Shown here one piece after another: positions 53,938 through 64,000 of a stretch of DNA of 64,000 bases. Numbering within the stretch: the stretch's first letter is position 1; each line of letters begins with the position of its first letter. The position numbers were made by a program, and so were the translations under genes. The DNA comes from Bidens hawaiensis (taxonomy: Eukaryota > Streptophyta > Magnoliopsida > Asterales > Asteraceae): the NCBI GenBank assembly GCA_021521415.1, contig JAIQDT010001946.1, positions 62,001 to 126,000 of the forward strand, written 5' to 3'. A model generated the notes under the pieces. The model was not told the origin of the DNA. It saw nothing but the letters and a program-made list of their open reading frames with translations, and ran no database searches.

Positions 53938-54510
53938 ATGACAAGCGATTCATCAACCGAACATCGTTACGGTCCTCAAAAAAGTGCAGCAAATGGCGAT
54001 GCTGCTACCTTTCAAGCTTATATTTCAAAATAAGATGAAGGTTTCAGTTCCGATCCTCAAAGCAGTAATCACAAAGCAGCTAATGTTGATCTAACTCCGA
54101 CGCAAGCCCCATTCCAGGTTTAAATATCGAACAATACTATAGTCTTTTAAACCATCTCGCAGAAAAATCAAACCAAGGCGATTACTGGATTATCGATTCC
54201 GGTTGCACCGAACAAATTACACATCGAGCGGAATGGTTGAAAGGTAAAGTGTTTCCAAACACGAATACCCAGTTATCATCCCAAATGGGGATTCGATACC
54301 CGTAGAGGGCAGAGGGACTTGCCAACTACCAAACGGAACCACCCTAAAAGGGGTTTTACATGTCCTGAAATTCAAGTGCAATCTCTTATCCGTTAGTCGT
54401 TTGTCAAAAGACCTTCAAAGTTCTATAACCTTTTACCCGGAATTCTATTTTATGCAAGACTTACGGACGAGGGAATTGATTGGAGTGGGAAAATATAACC
54501 ACAGACTCTA
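53938..54510 (+). pseudogene. Copia gag remnant and protease (broken)
   Basis: ATG 53938 begins MTSSDSSTEHRYGP, but the capsid core and zinc knuckle are missing, so gag has an internal deletion. The protease follows: DYWIIDSGCTEQITH (catalytic DSG intact), LPNGTTLKGVLHV, FKCNLLSVSRL. Several stops and shifts (about 54032, 54120, 54250, 54530) disrupt the frame. Confidence 0.7.
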
Positions 54511-55459
54511 TTGGATCGAGATGGTAGAAATGGAAGAAAGGCCATCATTTCGACAGTAGAGGTATGGCACAAAATATTAGGTCATACTTCTAGTGACAAA
54601 CTTTCTCGTTTTGATTTCGTTAAAAATGTTCCGTTTAAAACTGTTGATTGTGATTCATGTGCCAAGGCTAAGCACACCCGGTTACCTTTTCCAATTAGTT
54701 CCATTAAAACACAAGAGTGTTTTGAACTATTGCATTGTGACATATGGGAAAGGTATAGAGAACCTTCACTATCAGGGGCAAGTTATTTTTTAACAATAGT
54801 GGACGGTTATAGTCGTTCCGTTTGGGTTTTCCTCCTAAAACACAAAGTTGATGCTTCTAACCATTTTATTTATTTTCACAAAATGATCAAAACACAATTT
54901 GGCAAATTAATTAGAAGAATTCGTTGTGATGGAGGGGAATTCGTCTCCAACCGAATGAATGATTTTTACAACGAACAAGGGTAATTCTTAAGCCCTCTTG
55001 CCCACACACGCCACAACAAAATGGCGTCGTTGAGCGCAAGCATAGACATCTTCTTGAAACCCCACGAGCACTCCGGTTTGAGGCAAATTTGCCGAAAAGG
55101 TTTTAGGGCGAGTGTGTCATGAAGGCCGCCTACATAATCAATCGCCTCCCATCAAAAACCATTAACAACAAAATGCCATTTGAAATTCTTTCTGGACGAA
55201 AACCCGAATACGAGCACTTGAAACTTTTTGGCTGCTTGGTTATTTCCGCAACACCGATACAAAGGGAGATAAATTTGAATTAAGGAGGAAACCCGGTGTA
55301 TTTTTGGGTTACCCACCAGGAACAAAGGGGTATAAACTCAACGACACGGAACAAAACAAAATCGTGCTATCAAGAGACGTTAAATTTGTTGAAAATATTT
55401 TTCCATGTCGTAATAGCAAATCTATCGACAAACGAGAAAACGAAAACCTTTTTAGTTTT
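54511..55459 (+). pseudogene. Copia pre-integrase zinc finger and integrase (broken)
   Basis: VWHKILGHTSSDKL and VDCDSCAKAKHTRLPF form the HHCC finger. The integrase core shows LLHCDIWERYREPS (first Asp), IRRIRCDGGEFVS (second Asp; usually SDNGTEF) and, after a stop at 54982, PQQNGVVERKHRHLLE (Glu). C-terminal KAAYIINRLPSKTINNKMPF and HLKLFGCL follow. Shifts near 55230-55290. The frame is cut at 55460 by a solo LTR. Confidence 0.75.
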
Positions 55460-58381
55460 TGTAAGACCCCGAAAACCCGAGAATCCTACAGTTGGTAATC
55501 ATATCCAAAATTCTCAAAATTCAAAGCCAAACAAGTTCATCTTATTAAAACCAGTTCAGAGTAATAAACAGCGGAATAATAAGTATTAAAATTTCCAAAA
55601 CCGGGAAAAAGGTGCCCAAGTTAAATGTAAAATAAAAATTCGTTTTATTTGGAAGTCTTTGACTAGGAATGCCTTCAACCGTCCGAGTAGTCTCCAGCAC
55701 ATCCAAGCGATAATCTCTAGTACTTAACCTGAAAATCAAACTAACATACACACAAAGTCAGCTAGAGCTGATTGAGTTCAAGTTTTACTAAACAATATTC
55801 ATAAATCATTTCAAAGGTTATGGGTATAAAACAGTATAGGTAATAATAGGAAAATGAATAAATAAATAAATAATCACCAAATAATATATTCACGGTCGAA
55901 CACACGTGCGCCCCCCCCCCCCCCCCCACTCTGGGATTTAAGAACCTGAGTAATATATTTGACTCGAACGTGGTAAGACATAAGCACGTGACACGAGCCT
56001 CCTCACTCCAGGATTTAAGAACCCAAGTAATATATTTGACTCGGACACGGCTTAACAAACCTAAACACGTCATACGGGCCTCCCCACCCCGGGATTTAAG
56101 ATCCCGAGTAATATATTTGACCCGATCATGGTTTAGTAAATGACGGGCCTCTCCACCCCGAATCATGAGACACGAAGTCAAGGATCCAGGTAATATATTT
56201 GATCCCCCCACAATCACCATGCACACACACATCAATAGGCCTACTCACAATAATCTTAGTCACAAGGAACTAATTAATATCAAAACAATCGTAGGCTATA
56301 AGGTAATATATATAAGTCCGTCCAAAATATGAACTAAAGTAAGTAGGTCTACTTGTATTCAATTGATACCAGGCCTAATAACATCCTCGAGCCCAGACCA
56401 TAAACAACATATATAACCGTTAAGAAATTTATGACCAAAACGAGTCCAAAATATCCTAAGTCATAGAATATAGTCCACACCTAGTTCCATAATTGTACAA
56501 ATAATAAGGCTATGAAATGCCATCCAAATAGTTTTAACGAGTAAAATCGAGTAATATTGGTAACAGAGTGTGTATGATAGCTCAAAACGTAAAAAGAGTT
56601 AAAAGGGGCATCATGAACCCACCTGACACAAGTCACACAAATACCAATGAGCTAGAGGACCTCTAAGCAAATCCACAAATCAAAAGCCTGTCGGATTGCA
56701 CACAAAGATTACTAACTAAACCGTACCGACTCGCTTATCATACGAGGCGTTCTAACACGATTTGATTGACCTAAGGCCTCAACCATGCAACTTCCAATTA
56801 CATCAGCCCCCGAGGCCTCATATTTACCAAAACCATCCTTAGTTAATTCCGAGGGACAAAGGATTTCCAAACTACACCCGAAAGTTGTTAATTGTATCGA
56901 ATACGCGCGTTAACGAGTTGTTTATGCACTTAGCAACCAACTCAGCCTCGTGTAGACCAAACTTAGTATAATTACAGCCAACAAGTCCACATGACACTAC
57001 ACGAATTGAATGGGCCGGCAATTCGCTTGTACAACGCATAAACTACCAATTAAACGCGAATTTGTGTTGTTTAGACCCGTTTGAGCAACCAACAAACAAT
57101 TCAGCCCCATTAACATAAAAATTTAGTTTTTCACAGCCCGTATATCATACCAAGGCTACACAATCTGAATTGGTTGTTAATCCCCTCAAACCACGCGCTA
57201 AACGCAACAACTAACAATCTAGATAACCGAAATCCTAGTTTTCAATCTATCGATAATTGACAAACCAAACGAGCTTCATTGCTCACGATACTAAAGTATG
57301 AGACATATAACATACCTAGGAAGATGACGGAGCAAAAACTTCAATTGATATAGCCCAGAAAGAATTTTAATTGGACAGCCACCGGTTAAGCCTAAAATGA
57401 AAGAATCGATCAATAATGAGTCTATATGCAGATTTTAGCATGCAAAGGTGTATCTTATTACATAGGAAAATTATAGAAATAAATTTTGAAATTTTTACCA
57501 GAGTTTCATAAATGTCTTAGGTTTCTAAAAATATTTTTTTTATATGTTTCCAGCATACTATAAAATCATAAAAATTCCTTCAACACAGAAAGGTACTTGC
57601 AGCTATTTCAGTGTGCAACAAAAGGGTTTTATTTGTTTAGAAATCAATACCAAACCAAATTACACGATTACAATTGGGTTGGAATCCTAACTCGAAATGT
57701 GAAGTTCTAGAAGTGGAATCAATCAATTTGGACTTGTCAAAAAAAGGTTATGATGTCGGGAAGACAGACCAGAATTCGACTCCCGCATCATCTTTGACAC
57801 ATGTTTTTATATAATCATAAAAACCTTTCAAATATCGTCCAAAAATTACAAATTATACCTTTCTGGAAACTAGACTCAAAGTAGAACATCATGGAAACAA
57901 GAATCAATAAAAAACAATGAATCATCATTGAGTTACGGACCAAACAATAAACGAGTATGAATCTGTCAGCAAACTTTTATCAACAAAACTCAAACCCTAA
58001 CGTGTTTATGACATCTCTAGGGTTCAATAAAGGGTTTAATGGCGAAAAAGACATGTATTAAGGTAGGACCGACCTTGAATTAGATGAGAGATGGCTGGAG
58101 TCTGGAGAGTGGTTTGTACTGCACGAAGATCGAGATGGTGGCTGGTCTTGTGTGCACCGATCGGACCAAAAGAACAAGGGAGAAAGGTTTAGGGTTTTTA
58201 ATATAATAAATTAACATTCTGGTCCCTGAACTTGTAAAATGAGATGTCTTGTGCCAAAAGTTGAATAACGTGACATACAAGAATGACAATGAGGTCCTCG
58301 AGGAATGCCAGAAAGAGCCTCGGTTAAAATACAAACTTTACAAGGCATAAATCCTTTTAACAAAAATTTACGGGTGTTACA
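55460..58381 (-). mobile_element. 2.9-kb solo LTR in copia pol
   Basis: Starts TGTAAGACCCCG, ends GGGTGTTACA, target duplication GTTTT (55455-55459 and 58382-58386). Same family as 29320-32492. Minus-strand signals: TATATTAAAAACCCTAAACC (TATA-like plus telo-box) at about 58189-58208, donor-like TCAG|GTGGGTTC at about 56621-56632, three to four GTAATATATTTGA units (55948-56200), the conserved AGCTCTAGCTGACTTTGTG block (55756-55774), and acceptor-like TTTTCAG|GTTAAG at about 55724-55736. A C-run of 17 bases lies at 55911-55927. No coding sequence. Confidence 0.75.
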
Positions 58382-58399
58382 GTTTTCCGCCATGGTATT

Positions 58400-60830
58400 T
58401 GTAACATTTGTTACTTTTCAAACCCGAAAACCCGACTCATTTCGAATATTCGGTTTTGGTTTATAAATATATATTATTATTAATTTCGTTTCATGACATT
58501 CTCGATGATTCATGGTTATAGATTGTTCGTTTATATGTTTTTTGTTCAACTATCGAAATTACGGGATTGAAAGTTCTATTTAAAAGATCCACAAACTATA
58601 AATATACGAGTTGCATATTATCCCGGCATATTATGAAAATACCAAAGATTATAACTTTTTAATACTTTTATATGCATTTCAAAAGTTCAAGGTGCATTTG
58701 GTAATTTATAGTTTATATATATGTTTTTAAAAGAAATCTTAAACTAGAAGGGCTAAAAATGAAAGTATGGATTTTTAAAATATATTAAATTAATATAAAA
58801 CCCAACCCAGCCCTCCCCCTTCCGTCGCCGGTTCCGGCGAGATCCAAACCTACGTTTCTAGTTAGTTTTAACTCGATTAAATCATATAACAATGTTTGAC
58901 CTTAACGTATAACGACTTAATAATATTAAAACCTATTTTAATTAACCGAATATCACGTATTCAAATTATAACCGCCGTGACCCTCGCCGGATTTTCAGTC
59001 AATCACATTAAACGCTAATACGCTCCAATTGAACCTATATATAGAACCTAAATCATTGTCTCAACTCGTCCTCAACCTCAAAGTAATCAAACAAAATCTC
59101 TAAGTTAGTAAAGCATTGTCCAAATCGCGAGTCCGGCCAACCGTCGTTTCACCCTCAAATCTTCACGGTTCCAGGTAATTTTTATATGGGTTTTCATATA
59201 TTTTCAATGCTAAACGAAATCCCCAACCTAATTTTATCTAACATGGAATAAATTAATGGATTAGATTTCTAGGGTTTAGTAATGTAGAAGATGAACTTGA
59301 CCATTATTTATATTTAATTGTTTTCATATGTAATGTTAATTGTTAATCTGGTTGGTACCTTTGGCTGCAAACAAAAGGACCCGGGTTCGAAACCCGGGTA
59401 AGACCTTATAGTTTTTCTTTTAAAACAGTTTTTATTAAATATAATAATTAAATAAATTTATTAAAAATCATAATAAATCAAATAAAATTATTTTAAACCA
59501 AATATATTTTTTATAAAATAAGTGTAAATTATATTTCACCATTTCCCATACAAAACCAACTTCCAAAACCGTTAACTTGTTAAAAATAATTCGTTCGTTA
59601 ATGTTAATCCATAAACTTTAACTATTTAACTTTTCAGTCGTTAAACCGTTAAAATTAGTTTTAACTCGTTAACGTCAACCCGTGCCGTGCAAACATCATA
59701 AATCTTATATTAATAATAAAATACTTGTTGAAATAATATTTAAATAATATAAACACTAATATTTTAATCCTTTATCGTTAACTTTATAAATCTTCTTCTT
59801 GTTAATCTTTTAACATGCTAACCTTACGATTTGCAAACATAAATTTTCCGTACTTCGTAATTCCCATATTAATATTAGTTTATTGATTAAATAATATTAA
59901 AATGATATTAAATCGTTAAAACTTAAAACAATATTATATAGTAAAAATGCCATTAAATGCTAATAAAATATGTTAAAATAATGTAAAATCCCGATTAACC
60001 AAACATATATAACCTTTCAATCCCGATAGTTAGATTTTGTTATGCTTTAATTATAGTTCGAGAAGTTCAATCGTTTCAGATTCTTTAACGCGCTTTCAGT
60101 TGCTTCGGTTTCGTTATCATGCCTTGGGTTTCATTGAAATGATTATCTTCAATTTCGAGGTGAGTTTCTCACACCCTCTTTTTAACGTTTTTATTATTTT
60201 TGAGGTAGCATATGTATCTATTACAAATTCAATTATTACGATTTCGCTTACAAACTACAATTCACTATATGGACTTGTGTGTTACTTGATTACTTGCTCG
60301 AATTTACTTGCACGTGGTAGCCTCACTAAGTATAAGCATGATCATACGCCCCCTTTGCACTCAGGTCCATATGTATTGAGTGGAAAAGTGCCTCATTATC
60401 CTAGTACGTTGGTCGTTACCAACTGGAAAGGACCTTACTTGTGCGATTACCGAGTACGTTGGTTGATACCAACCGGAAAGGACTTTATTTGCTCGTTTAT
60501 CTCTTGTCTATGAATTGTATGATTTTTATGTATTATATCAAATTGTGGGAATCTCACCAGCTATATTCATAGCTGACTTTATTTTATAAATATGTTACAG
60601 GTGAAAAGATTCGAGGATTAAAGTTAGAAGACACATAGCATGCCTATAGGATATTCAAAGAACAATTTATTATTGGTTATTTATTTTTTACATCCTGTAT
60701 TATTTGATAAACTTGTGTTACATGAATATTTAAATGAAATAATGTTATTATGGTCACCTAATAGTGTCACGTGTGTCTGAGCAATCTGAACGTCACACTC
60801 AGGCGTTTCCGCTTTAACTGGGGTGTTACA
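58400..60830 (+). mobile_element. 2.4-kb solo LTR in copia pol, plus-oriented
   Basis: Starts TGTAACATTTG, ends GGGGTGTTACA, target duplication GTATT (58395-58399 and 60831-60835). Signals in order: TATA box CTATATATAG (about 59036), donor-like TTCCAG|GTAATT (about 59173), a tRNA-T-arm-like GACCCGGGTTCGAAACCCGG (59379), second donor-like GAG|GTGAGTTTC (60156), two 49-bp units with GTACGTTGGTCGTTACCAAC and GTACGTTGGTTGATACCAAC (60400-60480), the block ATCTCACCAGC..AGCTGACTTT (60551-60580) and acceptor-like GTTACAG|GTGAAAAG (60594-60608). The 158-codon frame at 60037-60513 spans these non-coding signals and is not considered a gene. Confidence 0.7.
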
Positions 60831-61446
60831 GTATTATAATCAAGATGATGACAACCCACAAATGGTGGAGCAAAACAATAACCCAGATGTTGTTAACATC
60901 AGATTTCCACTAGACACCGGACCTGTTCCTACTAAAGCTTGTACCGAAATGCACAATGAAACCCAATCTCAACCTCTTAACAACAATAAGCCCCAAGACA
61001 GTGGGCCTGTTGTTGACACCGAGCCCAATAACGAAACAGTACCAGAAACCGAAGCCTACTTGAACAATCTGGAAACCAAGCCCAATGATGTAACAACCTA
61101 TGAAACCCCCAAACCGATCAGGCAACCAAGAAATAGAAGTCGGTTTAAGCGACTTGATGACTACATCGTTGATTTACCACCATCTATTGATCAAACTTTA
61201 CCCACGTCCGATCAAGCTCCCTCGTCAACCACGGTACACCCTATAGATGATTATGTTTCTTATGAAAAATTTACTAAAAGTCAAAGTATTCTTGGCGACC
61301 ATCAGTTCAAACACATGAGCCCGGATTTTTTAAACAAGCTGTACATGATGAAAATTGGAGGAAAGCGATGGAGAAAGAAATACGAGCCTTGGAAGAAAAT
61401 GGAACATAGACTCTTGAAGAATTACAAAAAGGTAAACAAGCCATAG
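60831..61446 (+). pseudogene. Copia integrase-RT linker
   Basis: Pol resumes after the LTR with an Asn/Gln/Pro-rich linker (QDDDNPQMVEQNNNPDV, ETKPNDVTTYETPKPIRQPRN) and then YVSYEKFTKSQS and the start of RT (WRKKYEPWKKMEHRLL). This variable region between the integrase and RT of copia is normal. Confidence 0.7.
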
Positions 61447-62244
61447 ACTCAAAATGGGTCTATAAAATAAAATACAAGCCCAATGGTGAGATTGAATGAT
61501 ACAAAGCAAGACTCGTAGCAAAAGGGTTCACTCAAATGGTAGGGATCGATTTCCATGACACATTTGCTCCGGTCTCCAAACTCGTAACTGTTCGGACTCT
61601 TCTTGCGGTTGCGGTTAAAAAAGATTGGCTCATCCATCAACTAGACGTTAACAATGCATTTTTGCTTGGAGACCTTCATGAAGAAGTCTACATGAAAGTT
61701 CCACAAGGTTTTGATAAAGGAAGGGACAATAAAGTTTGCCGGTTAAGAAAATCCTTGTACGGTTTGAAACAGGCCTCCCGAAATTGGTACCAAAAGTTTA
61801 CTTCGACTCTTTTGGTGCTTAATTACAAACAACAAAGGCGGATCATTCCCTTTTTATTTTCAAGGAGGGAAACTCTTTTGTTGCCGCCCTCATTTACGTT
61901 GATGATGTCATCATTCTTGGTAATAACCCTTCAAAAATTCATAACACAAAGGGTTACCTCAACAAGAAATTAAAGACCTAGGAAACTTAAAATATTTTCT
62001 AGGTATCGAGGTGGCTCGAACAAAAGAAGTGCTTGTCCTGAGCCAAAGGAAATACACTCTTGATATTCTAAAGGATTGTGGTCTTCTAGGGTCTCGACCA
62101 AGTTCTTTCCCCGTGGAACAAAATCTAAAATTGGGTAAAAACGATGAAGGAGCTTGAGTGGATGCCAATCAATATAGGCGCCACATGGGAAGACTACTAT
62201 ATTTACAAGCCACGTGACCAGATATCGTTTACTCTGTTAACGTT
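61447..62244 (+). pseudogene. Copia reverse transcriptase (broken)
   Basis: Motifs: [87 protein letters not shown], the catalytic YVDDVIILG (from 61895), and NLKYFLGIEVARTK. A TGA at about 61498 replaces the usual Arg codon before YKARL. Shifts occur near 61840 and 61960, and stops at about 62156 and 62216. Confidence 0.8.
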
Positions 62245-62844
62245 TTGAGCCAATTCGTCTCTGATTCGCGTCAAAGCCACACGGAGGTGGCCATTAGAAT
62301 CCTGAGATACTTAAAAATGACCCTGGGACAAGGAATTTTATTGCCAAAGGAAGTTGGAGTCAACCTCACCACGTATAGTGATTCCTATTGGCTCGAATGT
62401 CCATACTCAAGAAGTTCGAGAACAGGTTACTTGGTTCTTTTAGGGGGAGCCCCTATCTCGTGGAAATCCAAAAAGCAATCCGTAGTGTCGCGTTCCTCGG
62501 CGGAGGCGGAATATCGTGCCATGGCCACAACAGTTAGTGAAGTTTTGTGGTTGCGTTGGCTTTTAAAGGAACTTGGCATATCGCAAGATCAACCGACCCC
62601 TCTATTATGTGACAACCAAGCCGCGAGACACATTGCCAGCAATCCGGTTTATCATGAACGTATAAAACACGTTGAAATGGATTGTTTCTTTGTACGTGAA
62701 TGGTTAGACTCTAAAGAGAGTCAGCCAAGAGCCATTGATACAAAGCACCAAATAGCCGATATATTCACCAAAGCCCTTGGTTCTCAACACTTGCAGTATC
62801 TTCTTGGCAAGTTGGGCGTTCGTGACTTGCACGCTCAAACTTGA
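62245..62844 (+). pseudogene. Copia RNase H, open to its natural end
   Basis: The 199-codon open frame is the best preserved part of this element. It carries HTEVAIRILRYLKMT, GVNLTTYSDSYWLECPYSRS (usually SDADWAGC), SSRTGYLVLLGGAPISWKSK, QSVVSRSSAEAEYRAMA, EVLWLRWLLKELG, LLCDNQAARHIASNPVYHER and QIADIFTKALG. The polypurine tract (GAGAGGGA, 62843-62850) overlaps its stop codon and abuts the 3' LTR. Confidence 0.8.
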
Positions 62845-62851
62845 GAGGGAA

Positions 62852-63036
62852 TCTAAATTGGTACCTTAATTCCGGCTTCCTTTTTCGCTGCTATCGTAAC
62901 CGACCCAATCATCGTTATCCCTTTTCCTTTTTAGAGGCATATTTAATGGAGCAATTGGTGCTATTATTTCTTTATAAACAACCTACCGTAACGATGATAA
63001 TATCAATTAAAAAGATGTATACTTTTCAGTTTTGAA
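62852..63036 (+). repeat. 3' LTR of the short-LTR copia element
   Basis: Nearly identical to 53670-53855, with about nine single-base changes seen by eye. It is followed by the target duplication CTCAC. Confidence 0.8.
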
Positions 63037-63041
63037 CTCAC

Positions 63042-63579
63042 CCATAATAATCAATCTATTTTCACTTTCCATTTAATTTGGCCATGATCAACAGGATGTC
63101 GTATACTTAAAACCATTAGATTGTGTACGCACCCGACCCATCTAATAATCAAATGAACTAATGAACACAAATGCCCAAACTAATCATTAACTTTACATCA
63201 AACCCACTTAGATCGCACCTGCTATGATGCTTGTTCGAAGCTTCTCATTTCTCATAATCTTTTCCATATGAAGTTGCCCAACAATGCACATCCTGAAAAT
63301 TTCAATTTCTCGCAAAGAGTTCCATTAGTACCATAATAAAGGATTATAACCCTTTTTTTGGATTTTATTGCGATAATTTATCGATATAGTTGTGTTAAAG
63401 GCTCTTTTTTATATATAAATAGCATATTATCCCTTTGATCTTTTAATAATTTGTGTCATTGTATGCTATTTGTTTTTTTTTAAACCATTTGAATCTTTTA
63501 AACCTTATGTACGATGCATATCCGTAGGCGTTCTTTTGTGTGACTCTATGGAATACTTGAGTTCTCTTGCAGTCTTGTT
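63042..63579. other. Intergenic, no gene seen
   Basis: AT-rich sequence without a coding signal. Confidence 0.4.
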
Positions 63580-63615
63580 CAGGATCGGCTTAATGAATAT
63601 GGAGGCCTAAATCGA
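63580..63615. mobile_element. End of a CAGGATCGG-type MITE, cut by an LTR
   Basis: CAGGATCGGCTTAATGAATA with GGAGGCCTAAATCGA matches, inverted, the right end of the MITE at 42164-42428. It stops exactly where TGTCACACCCC begins, so the LTR element inserted into this MITE. Confidence 0.6.
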
Positions 63616-64000
63616 TGTCACACCCCAATTTAAGGCAGAATATGTCGGGGCGCGACATAATTGTATCATAGCTCAAAAGTCACTAAAGTATAATACACGT
63701 GTCAATATCTAAATTATTCATTTCGTATATCAAGTACGCAAGCACAACATTGTCTCAAAAGAAATAAACATTACAAATGAAAAATAATTAAATTCATCTA
63801 AAAGTCTTTATCCGTCATGCAACCTAAAGTCCAATTATTCTTTAACTCGTTTTCTTCATCCAATAAAGCTACCTGCGCCATGCGTGAAAATATATAGTTT
63901 GTCAACATAAAGTTGAACAAGTAATCATGGTTTTTGAATATATATAATATTAAAAATGACAATTCCTTGCGATAAATATGAACTACTACAACTAGCATAA
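63616..64000 (-). repeat. Start of a long LTR running off the window
   Basis: Begins TGTCACACCCCAATTTAAGG and matches the reverse complement of 9923-10308 to the last base of the window. Orientation is minus by comparison with that copy. The terminus TGTCACACCCC is common among Asteraceae long LTRs (established in general; not checked here). Confidence 0.65.

Larger units (their letters stand above)
53670..63036 (+). mobile_element. Short-LTR copia element split by two long solo LTRs
   Basis: LTRs of about 185 bases at 53670-53855 and 62852-63036 are nearly identical and share TCTAAATTGGTACC...CAGTTTTGAA. A 5-bp target duplication CTCAC lies at 53665-53669 and 63037-63041. The primer site TGGTATCACAGC (53857-53868) resembles the initiator-tRNA-Met site. 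Order: gag remnant, protease, integrase, RT, RNase H, all plus strand (copia order). The insertions at 55460-58381 and 58400-60830 lie 18 bases apart in pol. Without them the element is only about 4 kb because most of gag is missing. The short LTR suggests a Retrofit/Ale-like lineage (inference). Confidence 0.8.

Noticed and set aside
60037..60513. 158-codon open frame in the LTR at 58400-60830
   Set aside because: It spans donor-like and minisatellite sequence, has no recognisable domain and is explained by LTR sequence.
19276..60830. Helitron identity for the gene-less 2-3 kb insertions
   Set aside because: They have TG...CA ends and 5-bp target duplications (GTTGA, GTTTT, GTATT), which fit LTRs; Helitrons lack target duplications and end CTRR.

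Overview
This is a plant nuclear window, almost certainly from a eudicot and probably Asteraceae. The family-level call is inference from the style of the retrotransposons: copia elements carrying a very long acidic third ORF, and long LTRs beginning TGTAAGACCC, TGTAACACC or TGTCACACCCC. The window is AT-rich and dominated by transposable elements. Only two host genes look intact: a nuclear tRNA-Gly(CCC) at 46841-46911 and, immediately downstream, a single-exon DYW-class pentatricopeptide-repeat (PPR) gene at 47046-48962.

Layout. (1) 1-1082 is the 3' end of a plus-strand SIRE-type copia element, ending in its LTR. (2) 1290-8051 is a complete minus-strand element with two LTRs and a perfect 5-bp target-site duplication (CGAAC). 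It has lost gag and pol and carries only the third ORF (ORF3). (3) 8057-10308 is a decayed long LTR. (4) 10483 to about 37800 is a nest of insertions. An old minus-strand copia element (pol part 10483-11392, gag part 36784-37330) was split by a plus-strand SIRE-type element (11393-36783). The ORF3 of that element was in turn hit by two LTR insertions (19276-28679 and 29320-32492), and the first of these was split by a minus-strand Athila-like gypsy derivative (19393-26828). (5) 37801-41695 is intergenic, with short foldbacks, hairpin repeats and a SINE-like piece. (6) 41696-43310 is a decayed duplicate of the tRNA-Gly/PPR locus, itself split by two MITEs. (7) 43520-46840 holds small elements and a GGT/GAT low-complexity tract. 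(8) The live tRNA-Gly and PPR gene follow. (9) 49985-52928 is a decayed PIF/Harbinger DNA transposon (Myb/SANT-like ORF1 plus transposase). (10) 53670-63036 is a short-LTR copia element whose pol was hit by two long LTRs (55460-58381 and 58400-60830). (11) From 63616 to the window edge is a minus-strand LTR of the same family as 8057-10308, inserted into a MITE end.

Most interesting points. The SIRE-type family keeps a roughly 1,270-codon ORF3 preceded by its own TATA box and by a dense cluster of the CGAGCA/TGCTCG motif that also fills its LTRs. A derivative that discarded gag-pol kept ORF3 in better condition than the gag-pol-bearing copy. The tRNA-Gly/PPR pair was duplicated as a unit. Four different long LTRs (19276, 29320, 55460, 58400) share the same ordered signals: promoter, splice-donor-like site, minisatellite, a conserved CTCA..AGC..GACTTT block and a splice-acceptor-like CAG|GT, which suggests leader introns inside LTRs. 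All identity statements are by-eye comparisons; no alignment program or database was available.
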